From: Bacteroidota bacterium
GTDB taxonomy: Bacteria > Bacteroidota > Bacteroidia > Cytophagales > Cyclobacteriaceae
Assembly (NCBI GenBank): GCA_016178785.1
Contig: JACOSO010000023.1
Span: forward strand, 62,001 to 126,000
Reading direction: 5' to 3'
Length of the DNA: 64,000 bases
The stretch's first letter is position 1; every line of letters begins with the position of its first letter. The notes under the pieces were generated by a model. That model saw only the letters and a program-made list of their open reading frames with translations, was not told where the DNA came from and made no database searches. Below, piece after piece: positions 8,350 through 17,822 of the stretch. Made by a program: the position numbers and the translations under genes.

Positions 8350-9156
8350 ATGAAGTGGATGGTAATAATACTTGCCTTGTTGCTCGGCTTTGGATTTGCG
8401 CAGGAACTCCCTGCACCTCCTGGCAAAAAATCAACGATTTCTACGGGTGAGCGACTGGATTACAGGATGTATCTCGGCTTTTTCACCGTTGGAAAGGGGA
8501 CAACCACGGTTGACAATAGTTATCATACAAAGAACAACCGAAAATGCTACAAGGTAGATGCGTATATGCAAACACTGGGCATTGCCACCTGGATTTCGAA
8601 AGTGAATGACAACTGGGGCGCGTATGTGGATACTAGCGAACTGGTAACACATGAGTCGTATCGAAAACTGAGTGAAGGAACTTATCGTCTTAATGAACTG
8701 ATCACTTATGATCATGAAAAGGATCAGGCCTCTGTGATAGTTGCCGATAAAAAGACAGGCAAGTATGGTGAGCCTAAAGTTTACTCTACTCCTGATAAAG
8801 TCCGCGATATAGTCTCTGGGTTTATGTATTTACGGATTATCGATTTTTCGAAGTACAAATTGAGAGATACAATCACGGTATCAGGTTTTTTTGAAGATAA
8901 GACTTATCGGTTCAAAATCATTTATCACGGCAAAGAGACGATTGAAACTGAATTGGGCAAAATACCTTGCTACAAACTTATACCCATTATGCCCGACAAC
9001 CAGTTGTTCAGAGGCGAAAATTCAGTTACCGCTTGGATATCTGCAGATGGAAATCAGATCCCAATTAAAGTTGATGCGAAAATGTTCATCGGTCATGCAG
9101 GCACCGAGATAACAGGTTTCAGGGGACTGCGCAATCAGTTTGTTGTGGTGCGTTGA
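8350..9156 (+). CDS. DUF3108 domain-containing secreted protein
   Basis: 268 aa with an N-terminal signal peptide (MVIILALLLGFGFAQ). The mature part follows the DUF3108 pattern: TGERLDYRMYLGFFTVGKGT near the start, a central VRDIVSGFMYLRIIDF, then ELGKIPCYKLIPIMPDN and a final ISADGNQIPIKVDAKMFIG. The family is widespread in Gram-negative bacteria as a periplasmic or outer-membrane-associated beta-rich protein of unknown function. The gene appears monocistronic with its own promoter immediately upstream. Confidence 0.85.
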   Translation: MKWMVIILALLLGFGFAQELPAPPGKKSTISTGERLDYRMYLGFFTVGKGTTTVDNSYHTKNNRKCYKVDAYMQTLGIATWISKVNDNWGAYVDTSELVTHESYRKLSEGTYRLNELITYDHEKDQASVIVADKKTGKYGEPKVYSTPDKVRDIVSGFMYLRIIDFSKYKLRDTITVSGFFEDKTYRFKIIYHGKETIETELGKIPCYKLIPIMPDNQLFRGENSVTAWISADGNQIPIKVDAKMFIGHAGTEITGFRGLRNQFVVVR

Positions 9157-9292
9157 TTTTTTTCACCGATGAATTATTTGATTTACCGAATAAAAATTTG
9201 TTTTATTTTTATCTGCTGAATATCAGGCTACAAGAATTCAAAACTTCTTGCCATGGTGGTAATAACTTGCTGAAAAAGTGATTTAACTATTC

Positions 9293-9685
9293 GTGAAAAA
9301 CATTTTCAAAACAGGCGATCAAAAATCTTTCAAGCGAACTGTCCAGGAAAACGACTGCGCTATTTTTAATGGTGAGTTGCTGCATCGGGTTTGCTCCACG
9401 TTTGCACTTGCCCGTGATTTCGAGTGGTCATCACGCTTGTTTTTTATTGAAATGAAAGAAGATGATGAAGAGGGGGTAGGCACGATGCTTTCGATCGAAC
9501 ATAAGAGTCCTGCATTTATAGGTGAGGAAGTTACATTCACGGCCACTATTGAAACTATCTTCAAGAATGAATTGATCTGCACCATCGAAGCTAAAGTTGG
9601 AGACCGGATTATTGCCACCGGAAAAACGGGTCAGAAGATGTTGAAGAGGGAAAAGTTAAAGGTGCTGTTCAAGGCAGAGTATTGA
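9293..9685 (+). CDS. Hotdog-fold thioesterase, FlK-like
   Basis: A 130-aa cytoplasmic protein starting at GTG; an in-frame TAA lies three codons upstream. The sequence shows a hotdog pattern: SFKRTVQENDCAIFNGELLH, then GVGTMLSIEHKSPAFIGEEV and TFTATIETIFKNELICTIEA, with IIATGKTGQKML at the end. These match the FlK-type thioesterase family, whose first member hydrolyses fluoroacetyl-CoA. The physiological thioester here is unknown. No operon partner is apparent; the next gene is convergent. Confidence 0.7.
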   Translation: MKNIFKTGDQKSFKRTVQENDCAIFNGELLHRVCSTFALARDFEWSSRLFFIEMKEDDEEGVGTMLSIEHKSPAFIGEEVTFTATIETIFKNELICTIEAKVGDRIIATGKTGQKMLKREKLKVLFKAEY

Positions 9686-9763
9686 AAGGTTATTTCATTT
9701 TGAAACAAAGTTGCGGCCAACATTCCGACTGAGTTTATTCCCACAACTCATTCGCACTAAATT

Positions 9764-11677
9764 TCATGAAACTTCAGCCAACACTTTATGGCCCTGAAGG
9801 GATATGGTAAAAATTGATCCTCTCCCCAATTCACTCTTTACCGAAATGGTGCCGTTATTCTTTTCGACAAATTCTCTTACCAACAGCAGACCTATGCCAA
9901 GACCCTTTTCATTGTTTGTACCCGGTTTGGTAAAATGGGTGCCGATGAAAAACAAATTTTTCACCTCTTCATCAGACATGCCCTTTCCCTCATCGGTGAT
10001 GGAGAGTATTGCTCTGTCATTATGAATGTGGCCTGTGGCAGTTATACTGCCTCCCTGACTAAATTTAATCGAGTTGCCAATCAGGTTGCGTAAAATTAAC
10101 TTCAGATGATTTCTGTCTGCATTAATTTCAAGAGCTTCAGGAATACTGTTTTCAAGGGCAACATTTTTTGCCTGAGCGGTCTCCGTATACAAATGGTGCA
10201 ACTCGTCAACGATGCTTCTTGGATTGCACTGTTCAAATTGTGGATCAATGCTTCTTGACTGTGCTCGTGCCCAATTCAATAAATTATCAAGATCATCACT
10301 AACGTAATCAAGATTGTTTTTTAATTTTTTTGAAAAATGAACAAACTCTTCCTGCGTAAGATTTGAGCCACTCACCAAATCCATCAGTCCGCGTAAACTA
10401 GCGAGAGGGCTTCGCAGGTCGTGACCGATGATGGAAAAAATTTTGTCTTTTGTTGCATTCAATTCGCTAAGTTGTGTTGACTGCACATTGATCTTTTTGT
10501 TGCTGTCATGCAACTCCGTGTTAATTTTTTTTACGCGCTTATTACCATAGTATAAAGCAGAGCCGATTATAGCAAGGATAAGCAGGCCTGCCACAGAAAT
10601 GTAATTCCAAACTTGATTGCTTTTTAGTTCCTCTTCTTTTAAGAGTGCGTCTTTCTTGAGTAAATCAATTTGAGCTTGTTGAATATCGGCTTCGTACTTA
10701 GCCAGTTTTAGTGCCATCTGTTCATTGCCGCGCTGAATAAGAAGTGAGTCATGTACTAGTAAGTACCTATCCTGATAGTATATGACTTTGGGGATATCCT
10801 TCTTAATTCGATAAATATCAGCCAAAAGACTATATGTTCTTTCCAGTTCACTCTTAAATTCAAATTTTTCCGAAATCACTTTGTTACGATTCAGATATTG
10901 CAAGGCTTTATCGTAGTCTTTAAGTGTAAAGTAGGTTTTACCAATGCGATACAACGTGGAGGCTTCTAAAAAAACGTTTCCTCCCTTATCGGTAGGAAGC
11001 AATGCCTCAAAGAAATTTTTCTGGGCCTGAACATATTCTTTTTTTTCAATGAAAATATCACCGAGTGTACGCTTGCAAAATGCAATACGATAAGGATCTT
11101 TAGCCCGTATGCCATGTGCAAGCGCCAGCTCAGTGTAATATTGTGCGGAATCCAATTGATGTAAAGACAAAAAGTTAAGTGCAATATTGGTTGCGCAGCG
11201 GGCCATGATGGCGTAGTCTTCAAGTTCTTGGGCAATTAAGAAAGCTCTCTTTAAAATTCGTATGGCTTCTTCGTTTCGGTTCTGTTCGAAAAGAATACCG
11301 CATATATTATTCGTGCAACTGGCTTCACCTCGCCTGTTGCCAAACTCCCGGTTAATTTTTAACGCTTCTGTTCCATAGATCAACGCCTTTGCATAATTAC
11401 CCTTGCGATAAAGTACCCATCCTATATTTTCGAAAATAGGTCCGAGCGCTTTTCTGAAATTCAATTTCTCGGCAATCGTCTTGGCCACTTCTCCCACCCG
11501 TAATGCCTCGGTATTGTTACTTTCGCGAATGGATGAAATATAGTTGTTGAGCAAAATAACTTTTGTAGTATCATCAGGTCTGGCCAATAGCGAAGTGAGT
11601 AGACTGTCTGGTTCTTGAGACTGACCAAACGCTGCTGTAAAAAGGAGGGCAAAGCCAACTTGAAGATATCTTTTCAT
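9764..11677 (-). CDS. TPR-containing sensor histidine kinase
   Basis: 637 aa. A signal peptide (LLFTAAFGQSQ) leads into about 300 residues of tetratricopeptide repeats in the periplasm (for example RIAFCKRTLGDIFIEKKEYV and LYRIGKTYFTLKDYDKALQY), then a coiled coil and one membrane helix (VAGLLILAIIGSALYYG). The cytoplasmic kinase has the phospho-acceptor H-box FSIIGHDLRSPLASL, N-box NLIGNSIKFS, G1 ITDEGKGM and G2 GLGIGLLL. This is the common Bacteroidota TPR histidine-kinase layout, sensing an unknown envelope signal. No response regulator gene is adjacent, so it is an orphan whose partner lies elsewhere. Confidence 0.92.
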   Translation of the reverse strand: MKRYLQVGFALLFTAAFGQSQEPDSLLTSLLARPDDTTKVILLNNYISSIRESNNTEALRVGEVAKTIAEKLNFRKALGPIFENIGWVLYRKGNYAKALIYGTEALKINREFGNRRGEASCTNNICGILFEQNRNEEAIRILKRAFLIAQELEDYAIMARCATNIALNFLSLHQLDSAQYYTELALAHGIRAKDPYRIAFCKRTLGDIFIEKKEYVQAQKNFFEALLPTDKGGNVFLEASTLYRIGKTYFTLKDYDKALQYLNRNKVISEKFEFKSELERTYSLLADIYRIKKDIPKVIYYQDRYLLVHDSLLIQRGNEQMALKLAKYEADIQQAQIDLLKKDALLKEEELKSNQVWNYISVAGLLILAIIGSALYYGNKRVKKINTELHDSNKKINVQSTQLSELNATKDKIFSIIGHDLRSPLASLRGLMDLVSGSNLTQEEFVHFSKKLKNNLDYVSDDLDNLLNWARAQSRSIDPQFEQCNPRSIVDELHHLYTETAQAKNVALENSIPEALEINADRNHLKLILRNLIGNSIKFSQGGSITATGHIHNDRAILSITDEGKGMSDEEVKNLFFIGTHFTKPGTNNEKGLGIGLLLVREFVEKNNGTISVKSELGRGSIFTISLQGHKVLAEVS

Positions 11678-11903
11678 AATGCCAAGCCAAAGTCATTACG
11701 AATGAGTCTATCAAATTTAAGTTTTTAATTCCACTATATCAGATTATACAATCCATTTCTATTCCTTCTCTCATCGGTGTTCGTTCGCTCGAAAAAATTC
11801 AAAAACACAAGCTTGCATCGATCCGGATCAATTATTAAAAATCCATGATATCAGAAGCAATTATTGTAACTTGACAAGTAGGACAGCATAAAAATTCAAG
11901 ATC

Positions 11904-12170
11904 ATGGAAACCGAAAAAATTATTTTCCTGCGGGATTTCCTAGTTAAGACATTCATTGTAGGCTTGGCTTTTGCAATTTTCATCGGAATTGTCACTTTTT
12001 TACTTTGGGATTCCTGGATGATGCATCGTATTGAAAGAGCATTTGCCTTGGGTGATGGTGAAATGGGTGAGATAGTCCTGACATTTTTTTCTATCGTGCG
12101 TATTGTGCTGCTATTCTTTTTCCTGGCGCCCTGCATCGCCTTACACTGGATGATTAAAACAAGAAAATAG
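11904..12170 (+). CDS. Small two-helix membrane protein of unknown function
   Basis: 88 aa with two probable transmembrane segments (TFIVGLAFAIFIGIVTFLLW and VRIVLLFFFLAPCIALHW) separated by a short charged loop (HRIERAFALGDGEMGE). I do not recognise the family. The ATG is preceded by a long non-coding stretch from 11678 in which I see no strong promoter. The gene lies 150 nt upstream of the ABC exporter on the same strand, with no sign that the two are coupled. Confidence 0.55.
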   Translation: METEKIIFLRDFLVKTFIVGLAFAIFIGIVTFLLWDSWMMHRIERAFALGDGEMGEIVLTFFSIVRIVLLFFFLAPCIALHWMIKTRK

Positions 12171-12319
12171 AAACCAATTTGTTTCGAAAAGCGTTTGCTC
12201 CTTTTCGCGAATGGAAAAATCCGCTCTGCCAAATCGTGACTAATAGATTTTTTATTTGCCCCTTTTAAAATAAAAGCGGAACATTGCCGACTTTATAGGA
12301 ATAACCCACAAATACTTTC

Positions 12320-14044
12320 ATGTCGAAATCTAAAGTTACTATTGGCCAGGTTTTTAAAACCATCATCTGGCTCCGCAAAAAACTTCTCTTCATTGGGCTT
12401 ATACTTATCTTCATTAGTCGCGGTGCTGGCTTAGTGGCACCGTGGGCTACCAAGCCTTTTATGGACGACATTTTGGTGAAAAAGGATCTGGATAAGTTGC
12501 CGATGCTCTTGACCTTGGTGATGGTTGCCATTTCTGTGCAGGCAGTCACCTCGTTTTTGCTGACCAAGCTCTTAAGTGTGGAGGCGCAGCATCTTATTTC
12601 AGTATTGCGGTCGAAGGTTCAAAAGCATTTGCTCCGGTTGCCTACCCGATTCTTCGATAATCAAAAGTCAGGAGCATTAGTATCTCGCGTGATGAATGAT
12701 GTGGAGGGCGTTCGCAATCTTGTGGGCACCGGTTTGGTTCAACTGATCGGTGGAATTCTTACAGCCGTGATTTCAGTTGGATTCTTAGTTTATATAAGTC
12801 CTTGGATGACGTTGTTCGTTCTTTTGCCGATGTCCATTTTTGGAGTCATCACGCTGAAAGCGTTTTCCATCATCCGCCCTGTTTTTCGCGAACGTGGGAA
12901 AATAACAGCTGACGTTACAGGCAGACTTACGGAAACGTTAAATGGAATCCGCGTCATCAAAGGATTTAATGCCGAACCCCAGGAAATAAAAGTATTTGAA
13001 GATGGTGTTGAAAAACTTTTTCTTAATGTGAAGAAGAGCCTCACGTCAACAAGTATTGTTACAAGCTCGGGAGCATTCCTGGTTGGGCTTGCGAGCGTTG
13101 GCATTATGGGCTTGAGCGGATATTTTGATTTAACTGCCGGAGCCTTTCTTCAGTTCACCATGTTCATGGTGTTCATGATCGCACCGATCGTTCAGATGAG
13201 TAACATCGGAAGTCAATTGACAGAAGCATTTGCAGGGCTTGACCGAACTGAAGAATTGATGAACACGCCTGTGGAAGACGACATATCAGTACGCACTATT
13301 AAAATCGGGGCGGTGAGCGGAGATATAGTCTACGAAAATGTTTCATTTGCTTACGAAGAGGGTAAGAATGTTTTGAATGAAGTGAGCTTTAAAGCTCCCG
13401 CGGGGTCTGTCACTGCTTTAGTTGGGACTTCCGGATCTGGAAAAACCACCATTGCGGGATTAGCTGCTTCATTCCTTAACCCCATAAGTGGAACGATTAC
13501 AGTTGATGGAGTTGATATGTCTAAAGTTTCTTTGGATAGTTACCGAAGCCAGCTCGGAGTTGTGCTGCAAGACGATTTTTTATTTGAAGGGACTATTCGT
13601 GAAAATATTCTATTCCCAAGACCGAAAGCAACGGAGGCTGAGTTGACGCAAGCGGTAAAAGCTGCTTATGTGGATGAATTCACTAGCCGCTTTGAATTGG
13701 GACTTGATACAGTTATTGGTGAACGCGGAGTTAAACTTTCCGGAGGGCAGCGTCAGCGCATTGCAATAGCGAGAGCAATACTTGCCAATCCAAGGGTTCT
13801 TATTCTCGATGAAGCGACTTCTAATTTAGATACTGAAAGCGAAAGCTATATTCAAGAGAGTTTGAAGAGCCTGATGCATGGTCGTACCACATTTGTGATT
13901 GCCCACCGCCTGAGCACCATTCGACAAGCTGATCAGATTTTGGTGGTTGAGAATGGGCAAATTGCAGAACGCGGAAAGCATGAAGAACTGATCAACAAGA
14001 AAGGACGCTACTTCGAGCTCTATACTTATCAAGCCAGGATTTAA
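12320..14044 (+). CDS. ABC exporter half-transporter, MsbA-like
   Basis: 574 aa with an N-terminal six-helix type IV ABC membrane domain (about 1-310) and a C-terminal nucleotide-binding domain. Motifs: Walker A GTSGSGKT, Q-loop VVLQDDFLF, signature LSGGQRQRIAIARAIL, Walker B VLILDEATS, H-loop VIAHRLSTI. It would work as a homodimer in the inner membrane. MsbA-type lipid A flippases and multidrug exporters share this layout and cannot be separated by inspection. It is transcribed alone, and a palindromic repeat follows it. Confidence 0.93.
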   Translation: MSKSKVTIGQVFKTIIWLRKKLLFIGLILIFISRGAGLVAPWATKPFMDDILVKKDLDKLPMLLTLVMVAISVQAVTSFLLTKLLSVEAQHLISVLRSKVQKHLLRLPTRFFDNQKSGALVSRVMNDVEGVRNLVGTGLVQLIGGILTAVISVGFLVYISPWMTLFVLLPMSIFGVITLKAFSIIRPVFRERGKITADVTGRLTETLNGIRVIKGFNAEPQEIKVFEDGVEKLFLNVKKSLTSTSIVTSSGAFLVGLASVGIMGLSGYFDLTAGAFLQFTMFMVFMIAPIVQMSNIGSQLTEAFAGLDRTEELMNTPVEDDISVRTIKIGAVSGDIVYENVSFAYEEGKNVLNEVSFKAPAGSVTALVGTSGSGKTTIAGLAASFLNPISGTITVDGVDMSKVSLDSYRSQLGVVLQDDFLFEGTIRENILFPRPKATEAELTQAVKAAYVDEFTSRFELGLDTVIGERGVKLSGGQRQRIAIARAILANPRVLILDEATSNLDTESESYIQESLKSLMHGRTTFVIAHRLSTIRQADQILVVENGQIAERGKHEELINKKGRYFELYTYQARI

Positions 14045-14121
14045 AATTCTGTGAACTCAACGCCAGTGCTTTTTTTCTGAAAGTCCTTTGAATAGGCCAA
14101 GCCACTTTTTTCAGCAATTAC

Positions 14122-14272
14122 TGTCATGCCGGACAGCATGTGCGAGTGCAGGCGGGCGTTCCGGCATCCCCAAGAGCGAGCACCGAGGGTACGGACTACA
14201 TCGTACTTTCTGTCTCCTATCAACGGGATACCGGAACCCCGCTTCCCACAGCACTTGCAGTCCGGTATGACA
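14122..14272. repeat. Palindromic intergenic element, 151 bp
   Basis: The termini TGTCATGCCGGA (14122-14133) and TCCGGTATGACA (14261-14272) are inverted copies with one mismatch. The interior is more GC-rich than its surroundings and has further CCGGCAT / ATACCGG partial repeats. It lies between the convergent ABC exporter and dehydrogenase genes. It resembles a small non-autonomous repeat (MITE or REP-like) and has no credible open frame. It may also act as a bidirectional terminator. Confidence 0.6.
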
Positions 14273-14340
14273 ACTAAATTGTGGAAATGAGTCCTCGTAA
14301 CTTTCATTCCCGTTTGTGAATTCCCTAATTTATAAATGTT

Positions 14341-15429
14341 TTATTCAAAAGGAATTCCGGTGCGCCTCGATATATCTATGAGATCATTGACCACGGGAGG
14401 CATGAGGGGGATTCCTTCTTTTCTTCGGATGACCTCCTCTTGATGCTCTGGATCGCCTGGGATCAAAACGCCATCCGTGCCTTTTGCTTTTTTGGTGTTG
14501 CGAAAAACTTCGATCCACTCATCGATTCTTTTTTTGAATTCGGTTACGTCCATGAACCCATCGATTTCCATCGCACCAAAAAAATGGCCGATGCCCTTGC
14601 CAACACTTCGCGATGGAATTTCTTGTCGCAAGGCAAATGGAGGTGCAAATGGTCCCCAGTTCGCGCCACTTAAAACGGATGTAAGAATATCGACCATGGC
14701 AGAAAGTGCATAGCCTTTGTGTCCTCCAAGCTCGCGTTCAGAACCGAGTGGCAGCAAAGCACCGCCATTGATCATGTCATTTGGGTTGGTGGTCATCGCA
14801 CCTTCGTTGTTGATGATCCAACCTTTAGGTACAGGCTCATTTTTCCTTTTTGCAATTTCGATTTTTCCGTAGGCAGCAGCACTTGTTGCCAAATCAATTA
14901 CGATCGGCCGATTTTTTAAAGCTGGAAAGGCAATGGAAATAGGATTTGTTCCCAGCATCCGCTCTGCTCCCCACAGGGGTGCAACTAGTTTTGTTGTGTT
15001 GGTCATCGACCAGCCAATCATATCGCGCTCCAAAGCTTTCAATGAATAATAGGAGGCGATACCATAGTGATTGGTGTTGCATACACTTGCCCAGCCTGAC
15101 CCATGCTGCGTAGCTTTTTCCATGGCAATCTCATTCGCTTTTGGGCCGACAACCAAGCCCAAACCATTGTCGCCATCAATGGTGCAAACGCTTTTCTTGT
15201 CGCGGATGATTTTGATATTGGGCTTCGGATTTATTTTTCCAAGCGTGAGCATATCGAAATAGGTATGCAGTCGTGCTACGCCATGTGAATCGATACCCCT
15301 GATATCGGAAAGATTGAGCACATCCGCAGCCTGCTCAGCATCTTTTTGTGAAACTCCAAAATGCCTGAACACCTGAATCGAAAATTCTTTTAAAACCTGA
15401 GCCGGATATTTTTTAATGCCTTCACTCAT
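14341..15429 (-). CDS. Malate/L-lactate dehydrogenase family (Ldh_2) oxidoreductase
   Basis: 362 aa, normal for NAD(P)-dependent Ldh_2/YlbC enzymes, a fold distinct from classical LDH. Diagnostic stretches are DIRGIDSHGVARL with the catalytic His, CNTNHYGIASYYSL, and LGTNPISIAFPALKNRPIVI. It is the distal gene of the fucose operon, starting by ATGA overlap with the mutarotase stop. Cleavage of 2,4-diketo-3-deoxy-L-fuconate yields pyruvate and L-lactate, so oxidation of L-lactate to pyruvate is the most economical role. The family also includes malate, sulfolactate and ureidoglycolate dehydrogenases. Confidence 0.88.
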   Translation of the reverse strand: MSEGIKKYPAQVLKEFSIQVFRHFGVSQKDAEQAADVLNLSDIRGIDSHGVARLHTYFDMLTLGKINPKPNIKIIRDKKSVCTIDGDNGLGLVVGPKANEIAMEKATQHGSGWASVCNTNHYGIASYYSLKALERDMIGWSMTNTTKLVAPLWGAERMLGTNPISIAFPALKNRPIVIDLATSAAAYGKIEIAKRKNEPVPKGWIINNEGAMTTNPNDMINGGALLPLGSERELGGHKGYALSAMVDILTSVLSGANWGPFAPPFALRQEIPSRSVGKGIGHFFGAMEIDGFMDVTEFKKRIDEWIEVFRNTKKAKGTDGVLIPGDPEHQEEVIRRKEGIPLMPPVVNDLIDISRRTGIPFE

Positions 15430-15755
15430 ACATTAAAAATTTTTTCCATGAGCATCCATTTTTCTCCGGCCTTGGCATGTGGAAGGGCCTGCTGGTATTT
15501 CCACATCAGTTGTTCCCACTCCTGTACCTTCGGATTGCTGCCATCTGCTTTGGATTTCTTCTCGAAAGAGAATGATACATCAGCTTCAATGATCATCACC
15601 AACCGATTTCCGGCCCGGTAGATTTCCATTTTCTGAATGCCGGAATCTTTGATGCTCTTTAAAATCTCCGGCCAAACGTGCCGATGATATGCTTCATATT
15701 CAGCAATCAATTTGGAATCGTCTTTTAAATCCAATGCCAAACAATATCGGTTCAT
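15426..15755 (-). CDS. L-rhamnose/L-fucose mutarotase family protein
   Basis: 109 aa, the size of RhaM-family (PF05336) mutarotases, with the active-site region EYEAYHRHVWPEI and a closing WKYQQALPHAKAGEKWM. These enzymes interconvert the alpha and beta anomers of 6-deoxy-hexoses. Placed between fucP (ATGA overlap) and the Ldh_2 gene, the likely substrate is L-fucose, supplying the anomer used by the dehydrogenase. It is unrelated to FucU. Confidence 0.9.
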   Translation of the reverse strand: MNRYCLALDLKDDSKLIAEYEAYHRHVWPEILKSIKDSGIQKMEIYRAGNRLVMIIEADVSFSFEKKSKADGSNPKVQEWEQLMWKYQQALPHAKAGEKWMLMEKIFNV

Positions 15756-17005
15756 GCAGTTTTAGATTTTACATCATATCCTTTCCATCCAAAATAAACG
15801 ACCACCAGAAAACAAAAGAAGGGAATGAACAACGATTGTTGAATACCGATTTTGTCCGCAATGATGCCCATGAGCGGAGGCATCAGGGCACCACCCACGA
15901 TGGCCATGATGATGAGCGATGAACCAAGCTTTGTTTGCTCCCCTAAATCTTTTACACCCAACGCAAAAATGGTCGGAAACATAATGGACATGAAAAAATT
16001 GAGAATCAAAATAGAGTATACGGCTACTAAACCACCACTAAAAATTCCGAGCAAGCACAAAAGTGAAGCGCACGCACCGTAGAGGGTAAGCAGCTTGTTG
16101 TTTTTGACAATCGTCATCAGCCAGGTGCCGAAGAATCTTCCCACCACAAAAAGCAACGTGCCCACGGCCATATAATTTTTTGAAGCGACTTCATTGGAAG
16201 TATTGGGCAACAGCGTAGTAATGAAATTGATGGTAATGCCCCACACGCCTGCCTGTGCACCTACATAAAACAACTGCGCAACAATGGCATTAGTAAGGAT
16301 TTTATTTTTGAAAATGCTTTTGTCAAATTTAAGCTGAGTGCCTTTAGCAGGCTCTGGCATTTTGATGAGGTAGAAAAGAGCCGCCACAAATAGTACGGTA
16401 GCCGCAAGCATTGTGTAAGGAAAAACTACAGCGCTCGCTGCTTGCTGTTTTTGTTCGATGCTGCTTAACGTGCCTTCGTTGCCGGCAAAAATAAATTGCC
16501 CGGCCACCCATGGACCAACTACCAAAGCTAAGCCATTAAACGATTGGGAAAAATTCAATCGTTGTACGGATGATTCTGCCTTGCCAAGAATAGTAACGTA
16601 TGGATTGGCTGCAGTTTCAAGAAAAGCCAAACCACTGGCGATGATATAGAGAGCAATTAAAAAAAAACCGAAGGTGAGTGTCTCTGCCGCAGGAATAAAA
16701 AGCAATGCACCCAGGGCGTACAGAATCAATCCCAGAAGAATCCCTTTTTTGTAACTGTACCTTTCCATAAATAAACCCGCAGGGATGGCGATGGTGAAGT
16801 AGCCGAAATAAAATGCCGTTTCCACCAATAATGCTTGAGTCCGCTTGATTTCGAAGACAGGTTGAAAGTGTGCGATCAGCGCGGAGTTAAGTATGTTGGC
16901 CATGCCCCAGAGGAAAAACAAGCTGGTAACAAGAATGAACGGAAGTAGATATGATTTAGATAAGTCAATGCCCTCAGAAGTAGTTTTAGTGGTGATGATT
17001 GCCAT
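15752..17005 (-). CDS. fucP: L-fucose:H+ symporter, MFS
   Basis: 417 aa, 12 predicted transmembrane helices. FucP-like landmarks are FFLWGMANILNSALIAHFQP in TM1, LVETAFYFGYFTIAIPAG in TM2, and GLAFLETAANPYVTILG in TM4, with the acidic residue that FucP uses for proton coupling. It imports L-fucose across the inner membrane. The gene starts 9 nt after the fucose dehydrogenase stop and overlaps the mutarotase start. FucP relatives also carry glucose or galactose, but the operon context supports fucose. Confidence 0.93.
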   Translation of the reverse strand: MAIITTKTTSEGIDLSKSYLLPFILVTSLFFLWGMANILNSALIAHFQPVFEIKRTQALLVETAFYFGYFTIAIPAGLFMERYSYKKGILLGLILYALGALLFIPAAETLTFGFFLIALYIIASGLAFLETAANPYVTILGKAESSVQRLNFSQSFNGLALVVGPWVAGQFIFAGNEGTLSSIEQKQQAASAVVFPYTMLAATVLFVAALFYLIKMPEPAKGTQLKFDKSIFKNKILTNAIVAQLFYVGAQAGVWGITINFITTLLPNTSNEVASKNYMAVGTLLFVVGRFFGTWLMTIVKNNKLLTLYGACASLLCLLGIFSGGLVAVYSILILNFFMSIMFPTIFALGVKDLGEQTKLGSSLIIMAIVGGALMPPLMGIIADKIGIQQSLFIPFFCFLVVVYFGWKGYDVKSKTA

Positions 17006-17014
17006 GCAAAATGT

Positions 17015-17791
17015 TTAGCTGATTGCTCGATCCAAATGTACATAACCTCCATCCACATGAATCAACTGCCCAGTGGTGTGACTTGATTTTTGGGAGAGGA
17101 GAAACGCAGCCATGTTTGCGATTTCTTCAGTGGTAGTCATTCTTTTTTCCAAGGGGATTTTTGAGGTGATCGATTTTAGTTTTTCTTCCGGATTAGGAAA
17201 TGTTTTAATCCAATTTTCGTACAACGGAGTGTAGCTCTCAGCAATGATGATGGCATTTACGCGGATTCCGTGAGGCAGTAACTCCACTGCCCACTCACGA
17301 GTAAGCGCGTTACGTCCGCCATTGGCAGCTGCGTATGCTGAAGTATTTCCTTGACCTGTCTCAGCTGTCTTTGAGCCAATGTTCACGATCGCGCCTTTTG
17401 ATTTTATCAAGAATGGAAGAGCGTGGTGCGCCATCAAATAATAATGAACTAAATTTTTATGAAGTGATTCCATAAAGCGCTCATAGTTTCCATGTTCCAG
17501 GCCAACACCATCGTTTACGCCTGCATTGTTGACCAGCCCATCCATTTTGCCGGATTGTTTTGCAATTGCGTCAACTGCTTTCTTGCAATCTTCAGGTTTT
17601 GAAAGTTCAGCAGTGATCTGATAACTTCCAGCGACCTTTATTTTATCCAACGCCTGTTGGTTGTCTTCTTTGCTTCGGCCTACAATCACCGGGATGGCTC
17701 CTTCTTTGGCAAGCACTTCAACAATGCCAAGCCCGATGCCTTTAGCTCCGCCTGTTACAACAATGACTTTGTCTTTAAGCAGTAAGTCCAT
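17015..17791 (-). CDS. SDR oxidoreductase, probable L-fucose dehydrogenase
   Basis: 258 aa from the ATG at 17791; the frame is open 15 codons further but the SDR fold begins at MDLLLKDKVIVVTGG. It has the glycine-rich nucleotide site TGGAKGIG, NNAG, a Ser in IVNIGS, and the active-site Tyr 13 residues later. The usual YxxxK reads YAAAN here, so the catalytic Lys is replaced by Asn. In the pathway it would oxidise L-fucose to L-fucono-lactone. The unusual active site makes the enzymatic call less certain than the family call. It follows a hairpin-containing gap after the lactonase gene. Confidence 0.8.
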   Translation of the reverse strand: MDLLLKDKVIVVTGGAKGIGLGIVEVLAKEGAIPVIVGRSKEDNQQALDKIKVAGSYQITAELSKPEDCKKAVDAIAKQSGKMDGLVNNAGVNDGVGLEHGNYERFMESLHKNLVHYYLMAHHALPFLIKSKGAIVNIGSKTAETGQGNTSAYAAANGGRNALTREWAVELLPHGIRVNAIIIAESYTPLYENWIKTFPNPEEKLKSITSKIPLEKRMTTTEEIANMAAFLLSQKSSHTTGQLIHVDGGYVHLDRAIS

Positions 17792-17822
17792 GAAACAATA
17801 TTTTTTTTCTGAAGTCTTTTGT

